From an uncultured Clostridia bacterium (GTDB lineage: Bacteria > Bacillota > Clostridia > HGM11327): a stretch of DNA of 7,751 bases. The translations under genes were made by a program, and so were the position numbers. The stretch lies in assembly GCA_905210525.1 (NCBI GenBank), contig CAJLXE010000069.1, positions 1 through 7,751 on the forward strand, in the 5' to 3' direction. Each line of letters opens with the position of its first letter. Position 1 is the first letter of the stretch. The notes beneath the pieces were generated by a model that saw nothing but the letters and a program-made list of their open reading frames with translations, ran no database searches and was not told the origin of the DNA. Positions 1 to 3,957 of the stretch are shown in pieces.

Positions 1-1
1 A

Positions 2-52
2 TACGGAGCTGAAAAAAATTCCGAGCAGGAACAGGGTACTGTTGAAGAGTAA
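2..52 (+). CDS. C-terminal end of an unidentified protein (5' part outside window)
   Basis: Reading from base 2 there is an open frame of 16 codons ending in TAA at 50-52. It encodes a hydrophilic, glutamate- and glutamine-rich tail (YGAEKNSEQEQGTVEE). A tail like this fits the disordered end of a soluble protein, but too little is present to name a family. The intrinsic terminator about 40 bases downstream supports a real gene end here. The frame assignment rests only on this position and on the other two frames being less convincing. Confidence 0.5.
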   Translation, partial: YGAEKNSEQEQGTVEE

Positions 53-89
53 GCGAAGCGCTTGCGGCGAAACCGGTTCTTCGCATTGA

Positions 90-117
90 CAGACGAATTT
101 GTTTCGTCTGCTTTTTG
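90..117 (+). terminator. Rho-independent terminator of the upstream gene
   Basis: The 8-bp arms CAGACGAA (90-97) and TTCGTCTG (103-110) enclose a 5-base loop and are followed by CTTTTTG. This is a standard intrinsic terminator placed 37 bases after the TAA at 50-52. It separates the upstream gene from the divIC unit. Confidence 0.8.
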
Positions 118-183
118 AGGCTTAAAATATGCGGCAATGATTGTAATTAAATAAATTTGTATTAAAATTTATTTAAAATACAC

Positions 184-212
184 AAAAAAACAATATTCAA
201 TATTGTTTTTTT
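184..212. terminator. Symmetric A/T-rich hairpin, possible bidirectional terminator
   Basis: AAAAAAACAATATT (184-197) is followed by one base and then by its exact reverse complement (199-212). Transcribed from either side, it gives an A-tract, a weak stem and a run of seven U. It could act as a backup terminator in both directions. The stem is almost entirely A/T, so its strength as a terminator is uncertain. Its right arm contains the -35 element of the next promoter. Confidence 0.5.
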
Positions 213-231
213 GCTTGATTTTTGGTATAAT
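203..231 (+). promoter_or_regulatory. Sigma-A type promoter for divIC-ppx
   Basis: A -35 element TTGTTT (203-208) lies 17 bases from a perfect -10 TATAAT (226-231). The TGG just before the -10 makes it an extended -10 promoter. Transcription would start near 238, giving a leader of about 43 bases before the divIC start. The ribosome binding site AGGAG (267-271) sits 9 bases before the ATG at 281. Confidence 0.8.
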
Positions 232-280
232 TAACCTAAGCAGTCTCATTTAATATCAATATTTTTAGGAGTATTCCGCT

Positions 281-616
281 ATGTCTCGTCAGATTATAAA
301 CCGCATATTGTTAATGTTGTTTGTCGTCGCTATATTTGGTATGGGGATTCTTTACGTAAAGCAGGAACAAAACATGAGCCGTCTTGAAAATGAGTACAAC
401 GAGCTTGTCAGCAAAGAAGAAAAAGTAAAATATATGATAAGCGAGTACAATATTCTTATTGACAGCGTTAACAGCAAAAATTATATAGTCAGAATTGCCA
501 GAGATATGTTCGGTTGGGTGTTTGATAATGAAGTGCTTTATACAAAACCGCTTGCAAAGGCGCCGAATGATAATTCTGCGGCAGATAACGATATTTTGGA
601 TTCAAATAATAAATGA
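281..616 (+). CDS. divIC: Septum formation initiator, DivIC/FtsB family
   Basis: This small bitopic membrane protein belongs to the divisome. In known relatives it pairs with FtsL and links FtsQ/DivIB to septal wall synthesis. The 111-residue layout is typical: a short cytoplasmic N-terminus with basic residues (SRQIINR), one membrane helix (about 7-26), a heptad-like coiled coil (about 27-63), then the conserved family segment around 66-88 (NYIVRIARDMFGWVF, then NEVLYTK). The last 22 residues are polar, rich in Asn and Asp, and probably disordered. The start is well placed, with AGGAG 9 bases upstream and a strong promoter at 203-231. The stop codon overlaps the start of the next gene (ATGA), so the two are probably translationally coupled. 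Proteins of this family are short and diverge quickly; the call rests on architecture plus the conserved segment. FtsL is less likely because the post-coil motif is present. Confidence 0.85.
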   Translation: MSRQIINRILLMLFVVAIFGMGILYVKQEQNMSRLENEYNELVSKEEKVKYMISEYNILIDSVNSKNYIVRIARDMFGWVFDNEVLYTKPLAKAPNDNSAADNDILDSNNK

Positions 617-1491
617 TATACTCAATTACGGACATAGGAACAAATTCCGTTCGCTTTATGCTTGCGGAATACAGTTCGGATAAAACAAATTTAATTTATA
701 CGTCAAAAACCACAACGCGCCTTGGAGAAGGTCTTTATACTGCAGAGAAGATGCTTTGCGATAGACCTATTTCGGATACTTTGTGTGCGGTGAAAAAATA
801 CGTTGATTATTCAAAAGAACACGGCGCGGATTCGATTATTTGCATAGCTACGAGCGCAGTGCGTGATGCAAGCAATTCCGCTGAATTTGCACGGGCGATA
901 AAGGATAAAACGGGCATAACGCTGAGAATCCTTTCCGGCGAAGAAGAAGCATATGCGGGCTTTATGGGAGCTGTCGGTGATACGGCGAGCAGTGCCGATA
1001 CAGTGCTTGTCGATATAGGCGGAGGAAGTACCGAAATTGTCCGGAATACCGCAAACGGAATCAGCGGCATCAGTTTTGAATGCGGATGTGTACGGTTAAA
1101 AGAGCTTTTCGGCAATGATTATACTTCTGCGTATAAGTATATATCGGATACGATTGAATTGCCGTTATGCGATAACATTGTGTGGATAGGCGGTACGGCA
1201 ACCGCGGTTGCGATGCTTTATAAAAATGTTGACGAATATTCTCAGGATAGCGTTCATATGACGGATATACCTGTTGACTACATAAAAGCTCTTCGTGATA
1301 CGGTTCTTGCATTGCCAAAGGAAAAACTTGCGGGAATTTGCGGATTTGACGTGCGCCGAGGTGAAATACTTCCTTACGGGCTTATGATAATTTGCTATAT
1401 AATTGAAATGACAGGCGCAAAGCATATTACCGTAAGCGAAAAAGGACTTATGGACGGCGTTATATTGCTGAATGAACAGGGAAGACTGTAA
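613..1491 (+). CDS. Ppx/GppA phosphatase family protein (exopolyphosphatase-like)
   Basis: The family uses an actin-like fold to hydrolyse inorganic polyphosphate or the 5' phosphate of pppGpp. Visible motifs in order are the phosphate-binding loop DIGTNSVR (7-14), ATSAVRDASN (79-88), the catalytic-glutamate segment SGEEEA (108-113), the second phosphate loop DIGGGSTE (134-141), GCVRLKELF (158-166), GGTAT (193-197) and the late RRGEILPYG (248-256). At 292 residues it holds only the two-lobed Ppx/GppA core and lacks the C-terminal HD-like domains of E. coli Ppx or GppA. Compact forms are common in Gram-positive and other bacteria, so this is not a truncation. The ATG overlaps the divIC stop by four bases and no separate ribosome binding site is needed. 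Sequence alone does not tell polyphosphatase from pppGpp phosphatase, so no symbol is given. Context links it to cell division only through co-transcription. Confidence 0.9.
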   Translation: MIYSITDIGTNSVRFMLAEYSSDKTNLIYTSKTTTRLGEGLYTAEKMLCDRPISDTLCAVKKYVDYSKEHGADSIICIATSAVRDASNSAEFARAIKDKTGITLRILSGEEEAYAGFMGAVGDTASSADTVLVDIGGGSTEIVRNTANGISGISFECGCVRLKELFGNDYTSAYKYISDTIELPLCDNIVWIGGTATAVAMLYKNVDEYSQDSVHMTDIPVDYIKALRDTVLALPKEKLAGICGFDVRRGEILPYGLMIICYIIEMTGAKHITVSEKGLMDGVILLNEQGRL

Positions 1492-1518
1492 ATTTATATT
1501 GTACAATATTTTTGTGTG

Positions 1519-1554
1519 AGCGGAGGTTTGTAAAAGCTGCCGCTTTTTTATTTT
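1519..1554 (+). terminator. Rho-independent terminator after the divIC-ppx unit
   Basis: AGCGG (1519-1523) pairs with CCGCT (1540-1544). The stem continues inward past one mismatch with GU, GC and UA pairs, and closes on a loop near 1530-1533. It is followed by T6, A and T4. It lies 28 bases after the ppx stop. Confidence 0.7.
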
Positions 1555-1575
1555 AAACCCGCGCATAAAAATATG

Positions 1576-1604
1576 TTGAAAAATAAAGATTTAAGTGGTA
1601 AAAT
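1576..1604 (+). promoter_or_regulatory. Extended -10 promoter for the ion transporter gene
   Basis: TTGAAA (1576-1581) is separated by 17 bases from TAAAAT (1599-1604), which is preceded by TGG. Transcription would begin near 1611. This excludes the upstream GTG at 1595 as the start of the transporter gene, because that codon lies inside the promoter. Confidence 0.75.
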
Positions 1605-1627
1605 ATGTTCTGTTGTTTAAATGTACG

Positions 1628-1634
1628 GCGGAGG
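1628..1634 (+). promoter_or_regulatory. Ribosome binding site deciding the transporter start
   Basis: GCGGAGG sits 11 bases before ATG 1646. It lies inside the longer open frame that begins at GTG 1595, which shows that the longer frame is not used. Confidence 0.75.
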
Positions 1635-1645
1635 TTATTTTTGTA

Positions 1646-2797
1646 ATGGAACATACGGTCGGTTTATCCGATACACATAAATACAGACATAATGTAATTG
1701 TGTTTGCAAAGAAGAATACGGTATTGATTATTGCAATTCTGCTTGCGGTTGTAACATCTTTTATAGTTAAACCGGATGCGGAGTATATCGGATATTTTGA
1801 TTTCAAAACGCTTACTTGTCTGTTTTGCACGCTTGCTGTTGTGTGCGCGCTGAAAAATATAAATTTTTTTACGGTTACGGCACGTAAAATAGTACAGATT
1901 ACGGGAAATACCCGTTCTGCGGTGACAGTGTTGGCATATGTAACGTTTATAGGCTCAATGATAATAGCAAACGATATGGCGTTGATTACATTTTTGCCGC
2001 TCGGTTATTTTGTACTGTATTCTACCGGCAAAGACAAATATATGGCGTTCACGTTTATAATTCAGAATATATCGGCAAATCTCGGCGGTATGCTTACGCC
2101 TTTCGGAAATCCGCAGAATCTTTATTTGTATTCAAAATTCAACATACCCACGGACGAATTTTTTTCGATAATGTTTTTGCCGTTTGCTTTGTCTGTTGCG
2201 CTTATAACGCTTTGCTGTATTGTGTTTGTGAAAAAAGAACCGATGTCAATAAATAAAAGCGAACCTATAAAGCTTAATCCCAAAAAGACGGTACTTTATA
2301 TTGTGCTGTTTGCGTATTCAATAGCAATCGTATTCAGGACAATTCCGTATTGGACAGGATTGGCGGTTATACCGGCAGTACTGTTTTTTGCCGATAAAAA
2401 GGCGCTTAAAGATGTGGACTATGCGCTTTTGTTCACGTTTGTATCTTTTTTTATTTTTGCGGGAAACATGGCGAGAATAGACGCGGTGAACCGCATTCTG
2501 TCGGAGCTTCTCAACAAAAACACTCTTGTTGTTTCTGCATTGTCGTGTCAGGTAATAAGTAACGTACCGTCCGCAATATTGCTTTCGCAGTTTACGGACA
2601 ACTATGCGGAGCTGTTGATGGGGGTAAATATAGGAGGCACGGGAACACTTATAGCTTCCCTTGCAAGCCTTATTACTCTTAGAGAATATACAAAATACAA
2701 CAAAGGAAAAACGAAAAAATACATAGGATTGTTCTCTGCATTTAATTTCGGATTCCTTGCAATACTGCTTGTATTTTGCAGTCTGATAAAGCACTGA
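1646..2797 (+). CDS. ArsB/NhaD/YbiR-type ion transporter (IT superfamily)
   Basis: This polytopic inner-membrane carrier has about ten hydrophobic segments and 383 residues from the chosen start. The two halves carry the repeated re-entrant motifs of the ion transporter superfamily. In the first half these are NDMALITFLPL (109-119) and GGMLTPFGNPQNL (147-159). In the second half they are SNVPSAILLS (305-314) and GGTGTLIASLASLI (330-343). The nearest recognisable relatives are ArsB, NhaD, CitM and YbiR type carriers. No ArsA, ArsR or ArsC lies nearby, so arsenite export is not supported; the substrate (anion, dicarboxylate or Na+/H+) is open. The frame is open back to GTG 1595. I prefer ATG 1646 because GCGGAGG (1628-1634) lies 11 bases ahead of it and the promoter covers 1576-1604. 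It is apparently transcribed alone. Confidence 0.85.
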   Translation: MEHTVGLSDTHKYRHNVIVFAKKNTVLIIAILLAVVTSFIVKPDAEYIGYFDFKTLTCLFCTLAVVCALKNINFFTVTARKIVQITGNTRSAVTVLAYVTFIGSMIIANDMALITFLPLGYFVLYSTGKDKYMAFTFIIQNISANLGGMLTPFGNPQNLYLYSKFNIPTDEFFSIMFLPFALSVALITLCCIVFVKKEPMSINKSEPIKLNPKKTVLYIVLFAYSIAIVFRTIPYWTGLAVIPAVLFFADKKALKDVDYALLFTFVSFFIFAGNMARIDAVNRILSELLNKNTLVVSALSCQVISNVPSAILLSQFTDNYAELLMGVNIGGTGTLIASLASLITLREYTKYNKGKTKKYIGLFSAFNFGFLAILLVFCSLIKH

Positions 2798-2828
2798 CGT
2801 AATTTGTCGTATTATGTAAACGTAGCTG

Positions 2829-2857
2829 TTTACTTTGTGTTGGGTTTATGGTATAAT
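2829..2857 (+). promoter_or_regulatory. Extended -10 promoter for walJ
   Basis: TTTACT (2829-2834) lies 17 bases from a perfect TATAAT (2852-2857) with TGG directly ahead of it. The predicted start near 2864 leaves an mRNA leader of about 197 bases before walJ. The -35 lies in the right arm of the inverted repeat GTAAAC(6)GTTTAC (2816-2833), and a second inverted repeat AATAAAATT/AATTTTATT (2855-2863, 2872-2880) flanks the start site. No terminator was seen between the transporter stop (2797) and this promoter, so some read-through from upstream is possible. Confidence 0.75.
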
Positions 2858-2863
2858 AAAATT

Positions 2864-3060
2864 GATTATGTAATTTTATTGCAACACAACTTTGCGTATT
2901 GCTTCGCAATCCGTAAGACGCTTACGCGTTTTGTTGTGGAATAATAAAATCAAAGTAATTAATTTCCAAGGAAGATTTTATTGAAACATAATTCTCTGTT
3001 GTTGATTCTCAATGAAGAATTATGTTATATAATTGCTGATTATCATAAAGAGGTTTATAA
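2864..3060 (+). promoter_or_regulatory. Long structured 5' leader of walJ, function unknown
   Basis: From the predicted transcription start, the RNA can form a closing stem ATTTTATT (2873-2880) with AATAAAAT (2943-2950), then CACAAC (2885-2890) with GTTGTG (2933-2938). The top carries two side hairpins, ATTGC/GCAAT (2898-2910) and CGTAAG/CTTACG (2912-2926). AATAAAATC (2943-2951) could instead pair with GATTTTATT (2974-2982), enclosing AAGGAAG (2968-2974). A separate 11-bp hairpin AACATAATTCT/AGAATTATGTT occupies 2985-3026. No known riboswitch class was recognised. The alternative pairings suggest, but do not prove, a regulatory RNA. The branched part could equally be a dispersed repeat. A possible 29-codon ORF starts at TTG 2981. 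Confidence 0.45.
2881..2942. repeat. Branched palindromic element (two hairpins within a stem)
   Basis: CACAAC and GTTGTG form an outer inverted repeat. Inside it lie the near-perfect small hairpins ATTGCttcGCAAT and CGTAAGacgCTTACG, and GCGTA (2894-2898) can also pair with TACGC (2923-2927). It is more GC-rich than the surrounding DNA. Nested palindromes of this kind often belong to dispersed repeat families in bacterial genomes, but only one copy lies in the window, so that is an inference. Confidence 0.5.
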
Positions 3061-3858
3061 ATGCCATTAAAGGTATGTTCGTTATACAGCGGCAGCAGCG
3101 GTAATTCAACGCTGATTGCCGGCGAAAAAACAAAAATTCTTATTGACTGCGGAGTTTCTGCCAAAGCGGCGGAGCTGGCGTTGTTCAATGTGGGAGTAAA
3201 TCCCGAAAGCATAAAGGGTATATTCATAACGCACGAGCATTGCGACCATATAAAGGGTGTGGGCGTTATGTCGAGAAAGTACAATATACCGATATATGCA
3301 AATGAAAAAACATGGGAAGCCATGGATTGCAAAATAGGCGATGTAAATCTGTCATGCAGACGTTACATAAAAAACGGCGCCGAAACATACATAGACGACC
3401 TTTGTGTGGAAAATTTTAAGACGTCTCACGATGCTGCCGATTCCGTAAGTTACACTGTTTCCAAGGACAATAAAAAAGTAAGCGTTGTTACGGATACGGG
3501 TTACGTTTCTAAAAACATAATTGACGCAGTGCTCGGTTCTCAGCTTATTCTGCTTGAATCCAATTATGACGAAAAAATGCTTTCGGAGTGCATATATCCG
3601 GCTGTTCTTAAACAGCGTATTGCAGGGAGGAAGGGGCATCTTTCAAATGATATTTGTGCAGATACGATTCTTCAGCTTATCGACAGCAATATAAAATACA
3701 TACTTCTGTCTCATCTGAGCAAAGAAAGCAATACTCCCGAAATTGCATTCCGTACCGTTAAGGCGCGGCTCGAAGAAAACGGCGTTTACATAGGAAACGA
3801 TGTGATGGTTGATATGACATACAGAGACAAATCCACACACGTGTACAGTCTTGTATAA
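3061..3858 (+). CDS. walJ: WalJ/YycJ-type metallo-beta-lactamase fold hydrolase
   Basis: This is a cytoplasmic protein of the YycJ/WalJ family. In Firmicutes the family is usually linked to the WalRK cell-wall regulon, and members have been described as 5'-to-3' DNA exonucleases. The N-terminus is diagnostic (VCSLYSGSSGNSTLI, 5-19). The metal-binding set is THEHCDH at 57-63, followed by SHDA (122-125), TDTG (144-147), ESNYD (166-170), GHLSN (192-196) and LSHLSKESN (216-224). The length of 265 residues is normal for the family. The ATG follows AAAGAGG (3047-3053) at 7 bases. The gene has its own promoter and a long leader and ends before a strong hairpin at 3917-3954. Unlike the common yycFGHIJ arrangement, no walR, walK or HtrA gene is in view. 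That is not unusual in Clostridia, but the regulatory link to WalRK cannot be assumed here. Confidence 0.92.
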   Translation: MPLKVCSLYSGSSGNSTLIAGEKTKILIDCGVSAKAAELALFNVGVNPESIKGIFITHEHCDHIKGVGVMSRKYNIPIYANEKTWEAMDCKIGDVNLSCRRYIKNGAETYIDDLCVENFKTSHDAADSVSYTVSKDNKKVSVVTDTGYVSKNIIDAVLGSQLILLESNYDEKMLSECIYPAVLKQRIAGRKGHLSNDICADTILQLIDSNIKYILLSHLSKESNTPEIAFRTVKARLEENGVYIGNDVMVDMTYRDKSTHVYSLV

Positions 3859-3916
3859 AATTAATGCGCCCGATTACGCAAAATTAAAGTGATTTGAATA
3901 CTATTGATATAAATTT

Positions 3917-3954
3917 GCCCGAAACAGGTGTACTTGTTGTTTCGGGCAGTTTTT
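3917..3954. terminator. Terminator between convergent walJ and the ABC permease
   Basis: GCCCGAAAC (3917-3925) pairs exactly with GTTTCGGGC (3939-3947), and A3926/T3938 adds one more pair. It is followed by AGTTTTTG on the plus strand, a good intrinsic terminator for walJ. Read on the minus strand, the same hairpin begins 10 bases after the permease stop and is followed by AAATTTAT, so it can probably also serve, more weakly, as terminator for the minus-strand unit. Confidence 0.85.
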
Positions 3955-3957
3955 GTT

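Noticed and set aside
495..683. 62-codon plus-strand frame spanning the divIC-ppx junction
   Set aside because: It overlaps both real genes in another frame and has no domain or supporting signal.
1165..1566. 133-codon minus-strand open frame over ppx
   Set aside because: It lies antisense to a well-supported ppx gene, runs through its terminator, and shows no recognisable domain.
1595..1645. N-terminal extension of the transporter from GTG 1595
   Set aside because: The segment lies over a TTGAAA-17-TGGTAAAAT promoter and contains the GCGGAGG ribosome binding site for ATG 1646.
2318..2794. 158-codon minus-strand open frame over the transporter
   Set aside because: Its composition is basic and rich in Tyr, Arg and Cys, as expected for an antisense shadow of a membrane protein gene. 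It has no ribosome binding site or family match.
1646..2797. Arsenite exporter ArsB as a firm call
   Set aside because: Only superfamily motifs are visible and no other ars gene is present.
2881..2942. tRNA-like cloverleaf in the branched hairpin
   Set aside because: The arms are too short, and no T-loop GTTC or other tRNA consensus is present.
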